From NCBI RefSeq assembly GCF_000017585.1, contig NC_009714.1, positions 744,001 to 808,000 of the forward strand: 64,000 nucleotides of DNA. Direction: 5' to 3'. This document shows positions 8,920 to 17,429 of the stretch, piece by piece. The position numbers and the translations under genes are program-made. A model generated the notes under the pieces. That model was not told where the DNA came from. It ran no database searches and saw nothing but the letters and a program-made list of their open reading frames with translations. Every line of letters starts with the position of its first letter. Positions within the stretch are counted from its first letter, which is position 1. The DNA is from Campylobacter hominis ATCC BAA-381 (GTDB lineage: Bacteria; Campylobacterota; Campylobacteria; Campylobacterales; Campylobacteraceae).

Positions 8920-9735
8920 ATGAAAAAATTCTTAATTTTTTTGGTTCTTGCGTTTAGTTTATTAAACGCCAACTCACTTAATGAAATCAGATCAAGTAAA
9001 ACATTACGTGTTGGCGTTTATGATGCTCAACCGCCTTTTTCACAATTAAAAAGTAGCGGTGAGTTTGAAGGATTTGAAATCGGTTTTGCAAAAGAGATTG
9101 CAAAAGGTATTTTCGGAGAAAGCGGTGGAAATGTCGAATTTAAAGCTGTATCAGCAAACGATAGGATAAAATTCCTGCAAGATAATAGCGTTGATTTAGT
9201 CATAGCTACATTAACAATCACTGATGAACGGGCAAAACTGGTAGATTTCTCAAATCCTTATTTTGCTGTAAATATTGGGGTTTTGACGCGTAAAGATGAT
9301 GAAATAAAAGAATTTTCCCAATTAAAAAATAAAATTATAATTACCCAAAAAGGCGGAACTGCCGAGGATTATTTTAAAAATTTGGGTTTTAATGTAATGA
9401 CTTGCGACAACGGAGCTGCAGGTTGCTATAAACTTTTAAAGCAAACTCCAAACGCCATAGGTTTTGCAGATGACGTTACAGTAGCACTTGCATATGCCGT
9501 GATAGACAAAAGCGTTGAAGTAAATGTTAAAAATTTGGGTGCAAGTGATTTTCTTGGTATCGGTGTACAAAAAGGAAATAAAGAACTTTTAAATGTAGTT
9601 AATGATGAACTTATAAAATTGAGTAAAGAAGAATATTTTAAAAAGCTTTTTGATAATCAAATAAATACATTTTATCATGGTTTAGCCGATAAAAAATACT
9701 TTTTACTGGACGACATCTATAAATTTTTCTTATAA
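8920..9735 (+). CDS. Amino-acid ABC transporter periplasmic binding protein (PEB1/CjaA type)
   Basis: Periplasmic solute-binding protein, cluster 3 (polar amino acids). The signal peptide spans about residues 1-17 (MKKFLIFLVLAFSLLNA). The mature part shows the family pattern: LRVGVYDAQPPFS, FEGFEIGFAKEIAKGIFG, DLVIATLTITDERAKLVDFSNPYF and the hinge region ITQKGGTAEDYF. The 271 residues are a normal length. No lipobox cysteine is seen at the cleavage site, so it is probably free in the periplasm or secreted, like PEB1. No permease or ATPase gene adjoins it, so its membrane partners must be encoded elsewhere. Ligand specificity (aspartate/glutamate versus cystine) cannot be decided here. Confidence 0.85.
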   Translation: MKKFLIFLVLAFSLLNANSLNEIRSSKTLRVGVYDAQPPFSQLKSSGEFEGFEIGFAKEIAKGIFGESGGNVEFKAVSANDRIKFLQDNSVDLVIATLTITDERAKLVDFSNPYFAVNIGVLTRKDDEIKEFSQLKNKIIITQKGGTAEDYFKNLGFNVMTCDNGAAGCYKLLKQTPNAIGFADDVTVALAYAVIDKSVEVNVKNLGASDFLGIGVQKGNKELLNVVNDELIKLSKEEYFKKLFDNQINTFYHGLADKKYFLLDDIYKFFL

Positions 9736-9747
9736 AATTTATAGATG
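9714..9747 (+). terminator. Terminator overlapping the stop of the binding-protein gene
   Basis: CATCTATAAATTT pairs perfectly with AAATTTATAGATG, followed by a run of T. The left arm lies inside the last codons and the TAA stop falls in the loop/right arm. Confidence 0.8.
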
Positions 9748-10375
9748 CTTTTTTAAAACACACAAAAGTTCGATAAAAAGAATTTAAATTTTACAGCAAG
9801 GCGGCTTATCATTAATATCTATAACAGAAATTAATGATAAACGCCATTTGCATAAAAATATTCACAAATTATCAATAATAATTAATGCTACACATATAAG
9901 ATGAAATAGTTTAAAATTTATCTTAGCCGTTTATGGTATACAATTTTTCAAATTTGGCGGTTTGGATATAAAATAAATCAGGCTGTAATAAATAAAGATT
10001 TTTTGTTTTTTTTGTAAAAATGATTTTCTTAACAGACGGCAAAAAAAGATTTCTATAGATACGAAACCATAAAAAATTGTTATAAATTTTAAAAGACAAT
10101 AGAGCTTTTTTGATGGTATTTAGCTGCAATTTTTAGAAGCTTTACATTTAACGATTTGAAAACGATAACTAACGCAAATGTATTTGATGTGAAAATATAG
10201 GTAACACAAATTCACAAATATTTTAGCAGTGCGAGTTTGGAAAAATGTTTTTAAAATAAATCTAAAACTTTTATTAACGATGTGAAAATCAGGCTTTAAT
10301 TTTTAAACCCCCAATACTATAAAGACAGATACTTTTTTATTAACAATATAATGCGGTTGTATTTATTAAAGTTTT
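9748..10375. other. Gap of about 630 bases, hairpin, no convincing gene
   Basis: A clean stem (TTATCATTAAT/ATTAATGATAA, 9806-9840) is the only structured element. A 68-codon minus-strand frame (9923-10129) has no ribosome site and a composition expected from AT-rich noise. Nothing matches a known family by eye. The base mix is slightly less AT-extreme than the other gaps, so decayed coding DNA is possible. Confidence 0.45.
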
Positions 10376-10498
10376 TTAAATTTCGCTTATTTTGTCGAAA
10401 TTCGCTTTGATTTTTGCGGAATTTTGAGCGATTTTATTTGATATATCGTTGAAATTTTGCGAAATTTTCACAAGTTTATTTATTAATTCGTTTTGCAT
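10376..10498 (-). CDS. Possible 40-residue helical protein downstream of rmuC
   Basis: An ATG six bases beyond the rmuC stop opens a 40-codon frame, MQNELINKLVKISQNF and onward, with a heptad-like pattern of I, L, F, N and K that predicts one amphipathic or coiled-coil helix. It might be a separate small protein, or the detached C-terminal coiled coil of RmuC, which is short here. No strong ribosome site is visible, although the rmuC stop would allow translational coupling. No family recognised. Confidence 0.35.
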   Translation of the reverse strand: MQNELINKLVKISQNFNDISNKIAQNSAKIKANFDKISEI

Positions 10499-10504
10499 TG
10501 TAAA

Positions 10505-11341
10505 TTACGACGAAAGAGTGGTAATTGCATTTTTTATTTCATTTAAATTTTGACTTATCATTTCGTCTTTTAAAAATAATTTTATATTAAAAAGCATTGC
10601 AAGCAGCGTTGTCGGCGAGCTCAAAAATACGGCTTTAGCGTTTGCATATTCTAAAATTTCTGTAAAATTTTCACAAACATAAACGAAAATAGCTTCGCTC
10701 GGTAAAAATAAAACCGCGTATTCTGCAGTAAGAGGTGGCAAAATGTATTTTGAAGATATATCGTCGATATGTTTTTTCATATTTTTAATTAACTCATTTT
10801 GTCCTTTTTTCAGCTCGTTTTCATCTTTAGCCGTTATTATTTTTTCGTAGCCGCTTAGCGGAAATTTTGAATCAATTGCAAGAATTTTTGTGTTTGAAAT
10901 TTTGAAAGCACAATCGCAAATTACGCCTGTCGGAAGTTTTTTTTGCATTTCGTAAAATGAGCTGTTTTCTCCGTAAGCGATTTTTATGACATTTTCAAGT
11001 CTGAACTCTCCAAAATTTCCACGAAGTTTTTGATTATTGATTATTTTATTAAAATTTACAATTTCTTTTTGTAAATTTTCGCTTATTTGCGTAAAAGTAT
11101 CTATTTTGGCGACTTTTTGCGTCATATCTATAAAATTTTGATTTATTGTTTTTAAGTTAAAATTTAAATTTTGACTATTTTGAGAAATTATCTGATTTAG
11201 ATTTTTATTTAAGTTTAAAAACATAGAATTTAACGCGATATTTTGTCTATTTATCTGCTCTTTTTGTAAAAATATAAAAATGGCGAAAATAATTAAAATT
11301 AAAATAAGTAAAGCTAAAATAATATAAATTAAATTTTGCAT
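10505..11341 (-). CDS. rmuC: RmuC-family protein (DNA recombination)
   Basis: RmuC proteins limit inversion at short inverted repeats and carry a restriction-endonuclease-like core. Residues 5-27 form an N-terminal membrane anchor; 30-110 are a coiled coil rich in N, Q and L; the core follows with LRGNFGEFRLENVI, CDCAFKI, AIDSKFPLSGYE and the conserved HIDDISSKYI. The 278 residues are much shorter than the 475 of E. coli RmuC, and the usual C-terminal helical extension is missing. The gene starts three bases after the ftsL-like stop, so it is the third gene of the rsmH operon. Confidence 0.85.
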   Translation of the reverse strand: MQNLIYIILALLILILIIFAIFIFLQKEQINRQNIALNSMFLNLNKNLNQIISQNSQNLNFNLKTINQNFIDMTQKVAKIDTFTQISENLQKEIVNFNKIINNQKLRGNFGEFRLENVIKIAYGENSSFYEMQKKLPTGVICDCAFKISNTKILAIDSKFPLSGYEKIITAKDENELKKGQNELIKNMKKHIDDISSKYILPPLTAEYAVLFLPSEAIFVYVCENFTEILEYANAKAVFLSSPTTLLAMLFNIKLFLKDEMISQNLNEIKNAITTLSS

Positions 11342-11343
11342 TT

Positions 11344-11718
11344 TTACTGTTTCTTGCTTTTTGCGTCGGTTTTTACCACCATTTTGCCTTTTTGCGAGAA
11401 TTTTTCAGGCAAAATTTCATCTTTCGGTAATACGTTTTTAAGTTTAAAAGGATCCAGAATTTCATGTTTGTAGCGTAAAAATTCAAGTTTATTTTTCAAT
11501 GCTCCGTTTTCTTCCGTAAGAACATCGTGTTTGATATGCAAATCTCCTATATCACGGCTTAAATAATAAATTTCATTTCTAATGTAAATCGTAGGAAGTG
11601 TAATCAAAAAAATTACACCGGCAATTAAATATGCATTTATCAGCTCAAAAAATGTAAGATTTTTTTGTTTTTTTCTTGCCTTGTCAATATTTTCTAAAAT
11701 TTCGCTATTTGCTTGCAT
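11344..11718 (-). CDS. ftsL: FtsL-like bitopic division protein
   Basis: Small protein of 124 residues with a basic cytoplasmic N terminus, one membrane helix at about 28-46 (YLIAGVIFLITLPTIYI) and a periplasmic coiled coil (about 50-85, DIGDLHIKHDVLTEENGAL). This architecture, and its position directly after rsmH, is that of FtsL, which joins FtsB and FtsQ to activate septal wall synthesis. Sequence conservation in FtsL is low, so the name rests mainly on architecture and gene order. The gap to rsmH is two bases. The last 35 residues are Lys-rich and probably disordered. Confidence 0.75.
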   Translation of the reverse strand: MQANSEILENIDKARKKQKNLTFFELINAYLIAGVIFLITLPTIYIRNEIYYLSRDIGDLHIKHDVLTEENGALKNKLEFLRYKHEILDPFKLKNVLPKDEILPEKFSQKGKMVVKTDAKSKKQ

Positions 11719-11720
11719 TT

Positions 11721-12653
11721 TTACCTTTTTATTTCAAAGACGCGTAATTTGGCGCTTTTTGCGCGAGAATTTTGTTTTAGCTCATCAGCGCTTGCCGTAA
11801 TTGGTTTTTTAGTCAAAATTTTTCCTATTGCGTGATTATTTCCACACTCGCAACGCTCAAAAAATGGCGGACAAATGCAGCTTTGCGCCCATTTTTTAAA
11901 CCTGTTTTTTACAATTTTATCTTCAAGTGAATGAAAAGTGATTATAGCTATTTTTGCATTTTGTATCGCTGAATTTTCTATTGAATCCAATAATTTATTT
12001 AACTCGTCAAGCTCTTTATTTACTTCTATGCGGATTGCTTGAAATGCAAGTGTAGCTGTGCTTATACTGCGATTTTTAAAGTTTGATGTTCCGATTATTG
12101 TTGCAAGCTCTTTTGCGCTTGTTATCTCTTTGTCAGCTCGATAATTCGCTATTTTGGCAGCAATTTGTTTTGCGTTTGTTAGTTCTGCAAACTCATAAAA
12201 TATACGTTCTAAATCTGACCTGCTGTAATGATTTACTACAAATTTCGCATCAAGGCTCGCATTTTTATCCATTCTCATATCAAGCGCATCGCTTTTCAAA
12301 CTGAATCCGCGATCGTTATTATCGATCTGAAGACTTGAAACGCCGATATCGGCTAAAATTCCAACGACATTTGATAAATTCAAAATTTCATTTGTTTCCA
12401 AAAAAGGTAAAAAATTTGAAAAGCCTGATTTAAAAATTTTAATTCTATTTTTAAAAATTTCAACTCTTTTTTTACTGAAATCTAAAGCCTCGTCATCTTT
12501 ATCGCAAGCAAAAATCCGTATGTTTTCATTTGCGGATAAAATCGCGCTGCTATGCCCTGCAAAACCCAATGTACAATCAATCAATAAACCTTGCAAATCT
12601 TTAAAAATATCTACAACTTCATTCCTTAAAACAGGAATATGCGGAATTTCCAA
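11721..12653 (-). CDS. rsmH: 16S rRNA m4C1402 methyltransferase RsmH (MraW)
   Basis: SAM-dependent N4-methylation of C1402 in the 16S rRNA decoding centre. HIPVLRNEVVD at the N terminus, the SAM motif LIDCTLGFAGHS (24-35), GILADIGVSSLQID, RGFSLKSDALDMRMD and ITFHSLEDKIVK are all diagnostic. The 310 residues match the E. coli length of 313. First gene of rsmH-ftsL-rmuC, divergent from the aldolase-like gene over about 65 bases that carry a promoter. Confidence 0.95.
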   Translation of the reverse strand: MEIPHIPVLRNEVVDIFKDLQGLLIDCTLGFAGHSSAILSANENIRIFACDKDDEALDFSKKRVEIFKNRIKIFKSGFSNFLPFLETNEILNLSNVVGILADIGVSSLQIDNNDRGFSLKSDALDMRMDKNASLDAKFVVNHYSRSDLERIFYEFAELTNAKQIAAKIANYRADKEITSAKELATIIGTSNFKNRSISTATLAFQAIRIEVNKELDELNKLLDSIENSAIQNAKIAIITFHSLEDKIVKNRFKKWAQSCICPPFFERCECGNNHAIGKILTKKPITASADELKQNSRAKSAKLRVFEIKR

Positions 12654-12682
12654 ATTTTCATCCTTTTTAATTTTATTTTTAG

Positions 12683-12688
12683 TATAAT
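12683..12688 (+). promoter_or_regulatory. -10 box for the aldolase-like gene
   Basis: TATAAT in the context TTTTAGTATAATAT, 30 bases before the ATG at 12718. The same TTAGTATAATATCA context recurs ahead of ppiD at 13384, giving a consistent local promoter style. Confidence 0.6.
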
Positions 12689-12717
12689 ATCAAAATTTCT
12701 TGTAAAAAAGGTCAAAA

Positions 12718-13287
12718 ATGAATATTGATTATTACGCGGAAAAGATGCAAAAAATTTCTCTTTCTATGTTTAGAAAAAGTTTTTTTGGTATTTTTCATGG
12801 CTCTATTTCTGCAAAAATTTCGGATAATCAATTTTTAATAAATAAAAAAAATGCTATTTTTGATAATTTTTCAAAAGATGATATGGTGCTGCTATACACA
12901 AAAAAAGACTATCGCTGGAATGACGCCAGTATCGATAGCGACATACATTTGAACATATATAAAACTATAAAGGAAGCTAAATGTGTTTGTTATGCTATGC
13001 CACCTCAAACAGTTGCTTATACGCTTAAACATGATTTTGTAATTCCGAAAGATTATTTCGGTTTTGCAGAATTCGGAAAAGTCGAAATTTATGATATTAA
13101 AAAATTTGATGATTGGTATGAGCGCGCTCCAAGTGAAATTTCTCACTATATGTTTGAAGAAAATACTGATGTAATGGTAATAAAAGGCTATGGAATTTAC
13201 GCTTATGCAAGAAATTTAGGCGAACTTGCAAAAAAAATAGCAATAATTGAAAATAGCTGTTATATTTTAAATTTAGAAAATTTTTAA
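12718..13287 (+). CDS. Class II aldolase/adducin-family protein
   Basis: A 189-residue cytoplasmic protein with the class II aldolase fold pattern: an N-terminal GSISAKI segment where aldolases carry GNxSxR, an SDIHLNIY segment near 80, and a C-terminal MVIKGYGIYAYARNLGELAKKI that matches the family G-x-G/H...AxxLxEA stretch. The zinc-binding HxH after the first helix is not intact: only one His remains in SDIHLNIY, and the later His is replaced (KGYGIY instead of NHG). A metal-dependent aldolase activity is therefore doubtful. Adducin-like proteins with no catalysis exist. Function unknown. It stands alone between two promoters. Confidence 0.7.
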   Translation: MNIDYYAEKMQKISLSMFRKSFFGIFHGSISAKISDNQFLINKKNAIFDNFSKDDMVLLYTKKDYRWNDASIDSDIHLNIYKTIKEAKCVCYAMPPQTVAYTLKHDFVIPKDYFGFAEFGKVEIYDIKKFDDWYERAPSEISHYMFEENTDVMVIKGYGIYAYARNLGELAKKIAIIENSCYILNLENF

Positions 13288-13299
13288 ATAAATTTAAAT

Positions 13300-13337
13300 T
13301 TTTTGCTAACAAAAATTTAAAAATTGTTAGTAAAAAA
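13300..13337. terminator. Hairpin between the aldolase-like gene and ppiD
   Basis: TTTTTT-g-CTAACAA and TTGTTAG-t-AAAAAA pair around an 11-base loop. The T and A runs lie inside the stem, so it could work in either direction. Confidence 0.5.
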
Positions 13338-13383
13338 TGCTGAAATGCTGGTGTTTTCAAGGAAAATTTAAGTTTTTTGTTAG

Positions 13384-13389
13384 TATAAT
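13384..13389 (+). promoter_or_regulatory. -10 box for ppiD-ftsA-ftsZ
   Basis: TATAAT 33 bases before the ppiD ATG, in the context TTAGTATAATATCA. It is the only good promoter ahead of this three-gene run. Confidence 0.6.
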
Positions 13390-13421
13390 ATCAGCGATTT
13401 TGTTATTAAAAGGTAATTATA

Positions 13422-14885
13422 ATGATAAATTGGATGCAAAAGCACAAAAAATCCTTAATTCCTACCGTCTGGATCAGCACGATAGCTTTCGTAGGTGCGG
13501 GATTTGTCGGTTGGGGTGCTTATGATTTAAATAAAAGCCGTTCAACTTCAGTAGCAAAAGTCGGCGATACGGCAATTAGTATAAAAGAATTTCAAAATAA
13601 ATATAGTGAAGTATATAATTATTTAAAAAGTATCAGTGACGGAAAATTTACGGATGAACAAGCCAAAAAAATGCATCTTGATGAAATGGCAATAAATGCT
13701 TTAATACAAGATGCGATTTTGTTAAATTTTGCAAAAGATTTAGGCATAAATGCGAGTGACGAAGAAGTTGCGCGCGAGATTATAAATTCTGATAATTTTA
13801 AAACAGACGGCAAATTCAGCAAAAAACTTTATGAAAACGCTATGAAAAATGCCGGATTAAGCCAAAATGAGTATGAAAAAGAGCTTAAAAAAGTAATTAT
13901 TTTAGATAAACTTAAAAAAGCAATCAGTATAAAACCTAATGCCGATGATATAGAAATGCTGACAGCAAGCGAATTTATGCAAGATAAAGTAGAAATCGCT
14001 ATTGTGGATCAAAATGTAAGCACAATAACTTTTAACGATGATGAACTTAAAGATTTTTGGGAAAAAAATAAAAGTAAATATTTAACGCAAAAAACTTACG
14101 AAATGGACGCTTATTTTGTAGAACCGGAAAATAAAAATGTTGATGAAAAAACTTTGCGTGAATTTTTTGAAAAAAATCGTGATTTATACAGAAACGAAAA
14201 TGATAAGCTTATGAGTTTTGAAGAAGCTAATGCAAGCGTTTTAAATGATTATTTGACAGATTTTAATAAAGACGAAGCTATTAAAAAATATTTAGATGTA
14301 AAAAAAGGCAAAATTTTTACTAACGAGAAGTTAGTCTTAAACGATAACGATGAAATTATAAAAAATTTGCAAAATATGAAAATAGGGGAGTTTAATAAAC
14401 CTGTAAAATATAAAAATGGAAATTTAATAACAAAACTTACAAAAATAAATGAGCCGCAAATTATGGAGTTTGATGCAGCTAAAAAATTAGCAGGTAGTGA
14501 TTTATTTAAAGCTAAAAAAGCTGAAGATTTAAAAAAATTAGCAGAAAACAGCTTAGGAAAAGTTGCGATGAAAGATATCGGTTTTGTTTCAAAAGCAAGC
14601 GAAAATACAACCAACGGAATTCTAAGCAACGAAGAATTTGCAAAATTTATTGGTTCACTCTTTGCAAGCGATAAACAAGATGGATATGTGTTATATGATA
14701 ATAAAGCTCTTATTTATAAAATCACGAGCCAAACGCTTGATAATCCTATGAGTGCAAAATATATCAGTGCGCTTGAAAGTTCACTTTCAAAACTAATCAA
14801 TACAAAATTACAAGAAGATCTTATTTCCGTTTTACAAAAACGATACGAAATACAAAGATATTATAAAGGTGGCGGCGTTGAGTAG
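13422..14885 (+). CDS. ppiD: Membrane-anchored periplasmic chaperone, PpiD/SurA type
   Basis: PpiD proteins are anchored in the inner membrane by one N-terminal helix and assist newly exported proteins in the periplasm. Here the helix lies at about residues 12-32 (LIPTVWISTIAFVGAGFVGWG), followed by a SurA_N-like chaperone domain (about 40-180, with KVGDTAISIKEFQNKY and MAINALIQDAIL). The middle and C-terminal parts are charged and helical; a parvulin isomerase core is hard to see, so isomerase activity is uncertain. 487 residues. It overlaps ftsA, as in the ppiD-ftsA-ftsZ order I recall in C. jejuni. ATG follows AAAGGTAA. Confidence 0.85.
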   Translation: MINWMQKHKKSLIPTVWISTIAFVGAGFVGWGAYDLNKSRSTSVAKVGDTAISIKEFQNKYSEVYNYLKSISDGKFTDEQAKKMHLDEMAINALIQDAILLNFAKDLGINASDEEVAREIINSDNFKTDGKFSKKLYENAMKNAGLSQNEYEKELKKVIILDKLKKAISIKPNADDIEMLTASEFMQDKVEIAIVDQNVSTITFNDDELKDFWEKNKSKYLTQKTYEMDAYFVEPENKNVDEKTLREFFEKNRDLYRNENDKLMSFEEANASVLNDYLTDFNKDEAIKKYLDVKKGKIFTNEKLVLNDNDEIIKNLQNMKIGEFNKPVKYKNGNLITKLTKINEPQIMEFDAAKKLAGSDLFKAKKAEDLKKLAENSLGKVAMKDIGFVSKASENTTNGILSNEEFAKFIGSLFASDKQDGYVLYDNKALIYKITSQTLDNPMSAKYISALESSLSKLINTKLQEDLISVLQKRYEIQRYYKGGGVE

Positions 14886-16227
14886 TTATATTCTTGGGCT
14901 TGATATCGGTTCTATTGATATAAAAGCCGTAATTGCCAAATCCGATACAAACGGATTGTCAATTTGCGGTTTCGGCTTAGCGAAAACAACCGGTGTCAAA
15001 AAAGGCGTTATAACAAATATAGAACAAGCCTCAAACTGTATAAGAAAAGCTGTTTTTGATGCTACAAATACGGCTGGAAGACACTACGATAAAGTTGTAG
15101 TTTCTATTTCCGGAGCTTATACAAAAAGTGTAAAATCTCAAGGCGTTATAACAGTGCCTGATAATGAAATCAGTATAAATGAAATAAGACGAGCTATGGA
15201 AGTGGCGAAAGATACTGCTAATGTTCCGAATAATTATGTAAAGCTTCAAATTTTACCTTATAAATTCAAAGTTGACGAACAAGACGGTATAGAAGATCCG
15301 CTTGGAATGAGTGGAATGAGACTTGAAGTTAGCACTCACGTTATTATAGTGCCTGAAAATTCCATAAAAAATCTTACAAAATCGGTCGAGATGGCCGGAA
15401 TAAATATTGATAATATAGTTCTTTCAGGTTATGCTTCAGCAATTGCGACGTTAAATGAAGATGAAAAAGAGTTGGGAGTTGCTTTAATAGATATGGGTGG
15501 AGCTGTTTGTGATATAGTCGTACATTTGGGCAATTCGCTTATGTATAATGACATTTTGCCATTCGGTTCAGCTAATATTACAAGCGATTTATCAAGCGGA
15601 ATTCATACTTCTCTTGATTATGCTGAAAAGATTAAACTTAACTTTGACGATCTCTCAGTCAACGGACAAAGCGATATAAACTTACCTGAGCTTGGTGAAA
15701 ACGGACAAACAAGAAATGTCAGTTTGGAAGTTATAACTCAAATTTTATTTTCTCGCATTCAAGAGATGTTGGTGGAAATTTATAAAAAAATATCAGCAAG
15801 CAGTTATGAAAACAAAATCGGTGCCGGTATTGTTTTAACCGGCGGTATGGCAAAACTGCCTGATGTAAAAGAGTTGACAAGAGAGATTTTTAGCGGATTT
15901 TCAATTCGTGTGGCAAAACCGCGTAATTTAGAAGGTTTGCATGAAATTTCTCAAGATCTATCAAATTCTTGCGTTATAGGACTTTGTCTTTATGGAAGCG
16001 GAAATTTTACACCTTATGAAATTGATTCAAATGGAGATTTGAAATTTAAAGGTGATAATAAAATACTTTTTGGAAACGATGTGGAAAATGAGTTGAACGG
16101 TGCTTTAAATGATAGTAAAAGTGATGAAAATACAAAAGAAAATTCGAAACTGTCATTGCCTGATAAACAGGATAGACCTAATACGGTAAAGCGAATTTGG
16201 AATTATATAAAAAGTTTGTATTGTTAG
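14878..16227 (+). CDS. ftsA: Cell division ATPase FtsA
   Basis: Actin-like protein that tethers FtsZ to the membrane. The ATPase starts at once (YILGLDIGSIDIKAV); later motifs include VALIDMGGAVCDI (phosphate 2 region) and GIVLTGGMAKLPD (adenosine region). The C terminus ends in an amphipathic helix (VKRIWNYIKSLYC) suited to membrane binding, after a linker of about 60 polar residues. I place the start at TTG 14878: AAAGG lies at a proper distance, and the product begins at the conserved SSYILGLDIG. A GTG nine bases upstream overlaps that ribosome site. Overlap with ppiD is eight bases, indicating coupling. About 449 residues. Confidence 0.93.
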   Translation: MSSYILGLDIGSIDIKAVIAKSDTNGLSICGFGLAKTTGVKKGVITNIEQASNCIRKAVFDATNTAGRHYDKVVVSISGAYTKSVKSQGVITVPDNEISINEIRRAMEVAKDTANVPNNYVKLQILPYKFKVDEQDGIEDPLGMSGMRLEVSTHVIIVPENSIKNLTKSVEMAGINIDNIVLSGYASAIATLNEDEKELGVALIDMGGAVCDIVVHLGNSLMYNDILPFGSANITSDLSSGIHTSLDYAEKIKLNFDDLSVNGQSDINLPELGENGQTRNVSLEVITQILFSRIQEMLVEIYKKISASSYENKIGAGIVLTGGMAKLPDVKELTREIFSGFSIRVAKPRNLEGLHEISQDLSNSCVIGLCLYGSGNFTPYEIDSNGDLKFKGDNKILFGNDVENELNGALNDSKSDENTKENSKLSLPDKQDRPNTVKRIWNYIKSLYC

Positions 16228-16238
16228 GAGAAATTTAA

Positions 16239-17381
16239 ATGAAAGGTTTTAGCGTGGAAGAAAATAGCAGTGTTTATGGTGCTAAGATGAAAGTAATCGG
16301 TGTAGGCGGCGGCGGCGGAAATATGATAAACCATATGATTCGCGAAGGTTTTGTTTATGATAAAGTAGAGCTTATCGTTGCAAATACTGATGCTCAAGCA
16401 CTTGATAAATCAGAAGCAAAAACAAGAATTCAATTAGGCGAAACAAAAGTCAAAGGTCTTGGAGCAGGCGGAAAGCCTGAAGTTGGAAAAGAATCTGCTG
16501 AAGAAAGCTATGATGAAATTAAAAATCAACTTGATTATGCGGATATTGTGTTTATCGGTTCAGGTTTTGGTGGTGGAACAGGCACCGGCGCGGCTCCTGT
16601 TGTAGCACGAGCTGCTAAAGAAAATAAATCTCTAACAATCGGCATTGTAACAACTCCTTTCGCTTTTGAAGGCTTAAAACGTATGAAACAAGCCAAAGCT
16701 GGTATTGAAGAACTTAAAAAAGAGTGTGATTCTATAATAGTAATACCTAATGAAAAACTTTTAAGCCTGGTTAACCCGAAAGAAGCAGGAATAAAGGATT
16801 GCTTTAAACTCGTAGATAATGTATTGATGAGAGCCGTTAACGGTATGGTTTCGGTCATTATGAATTCAGGTAAAAGTGACGTAAATGTAGATTTTGCAGA
16901 TGTAAAAACAGTAATGTCACATCGCGGTATCGCTATAATGGGTGTAGGCGTAAGTGAAGGAGATGAAGCTGTAAATGAAGCGTTAAAAGATGCTCTTCAA
17001 TCACCTCTTTTGGATGATATTTCAATTGACGGCGCAATGGGTGTTTTAGTACATTTTAGAATTAACACTAAATGTTCTCTTTTGGAAATAAGCAAAGCTA
17101 TGACTATGGTTCAAGCCGCTGCAAGCGATGAAGCGGATATTATATTTGGAACTACAACGGATGAAAGTATTGAAAATAACCGCGTAGAGGTTACTTTGAT
17201 TGCTACAGGTTTTGAACCTCCTAAAGCAGGCGAAAAAGATGACGGAGGCAAAGAAGAGCCGCATGATTTCAGAAAAGATTTTATAAAAAAAATGAGAGCT
17301 GCAAGCGGTAGTGATTTTACAAGCGATGATTATGATGAGATGGATAGAGAGCCTGCTTATACACGAAATAGAATGGATTAA
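16239..17381 (+). CDS. ftsZ: Cell division GTPase FtsZ
   Basis: Tubulin-like GTPase that forms the Z-ring. The tubulin signature GFGGGTGTGAAPVVA lies near residues 107-121; the nucleotide-binding GVGGGGGNMINHM is at 22-34 and the T7 synergy loop NVDFADVKTVM near 210. The C-terminal linker is short, acidic and Asp-rich; the last residues (REPAYTRNR) resemble the conserved peptide that binds FtsA. The 380 residues are normal. TAGGAG precedes the ATG, its TAG being the ftsA stop. Last gene of the ppiD operon, closed by a hairpin. Confidence 0.97.
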   Translation: MKGFSVEENSSVYGAKMKVIGVGGGGGNMINHMIREGFVYDKVELIVANTDAQALDKSEAKTRIQLGETKVKGLGAGGKPEVGKESAEESYDEIKNQLDYADIVFIGSGFGGGTGTGAAPVVARAAKENKSLTIGIVTTPFAFEGLKRMKQAKAGIEELKKECDSIIVIPNEKLLSLVNPKEAGIKDCFKLVDNVLMRAVNGMVSVIMNSGKSDVNVDFADVKTVMSHRGIAIMGVGVSEGDEAVNEALKDALQSPLLDDISIDGAMGVLVHFRINTKCSLLEISKAMTMVQAAASDEADIIFGTTTDESIENNRVEVTLIATGFEPPKAGEKDDGGKEEPHDFRKDFIKKMRAASGSDFTSDDYDEMDREPAYTRNRMD

Positions 17382-17388
17382 AAATTAT

Positions 17389-17419
17389 AAAATTTCAGCT
17401 CTTTACGGGCTGAAATTTT
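17389..17419 (+). terminator. Terminator after ftsZ
   Basis: AAAATTTCAGC pairs perfectly with GCTGAAATTTT around a 9-base loop, eight bases after the ftsZ stop. The T tract is part of the right arm. The next gene begins ten bases later, so some readthrough is likely to be needed unless that gene has its own promoter. Confidence 0.7.
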
Positions 17420-17429
17420 GCGAGTTAAA

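Noticed and set aside
9923-10129. 68-codon minus-strand open frame
   Set aside because: No ribosome site, AT-driven residue mix, no known motif.
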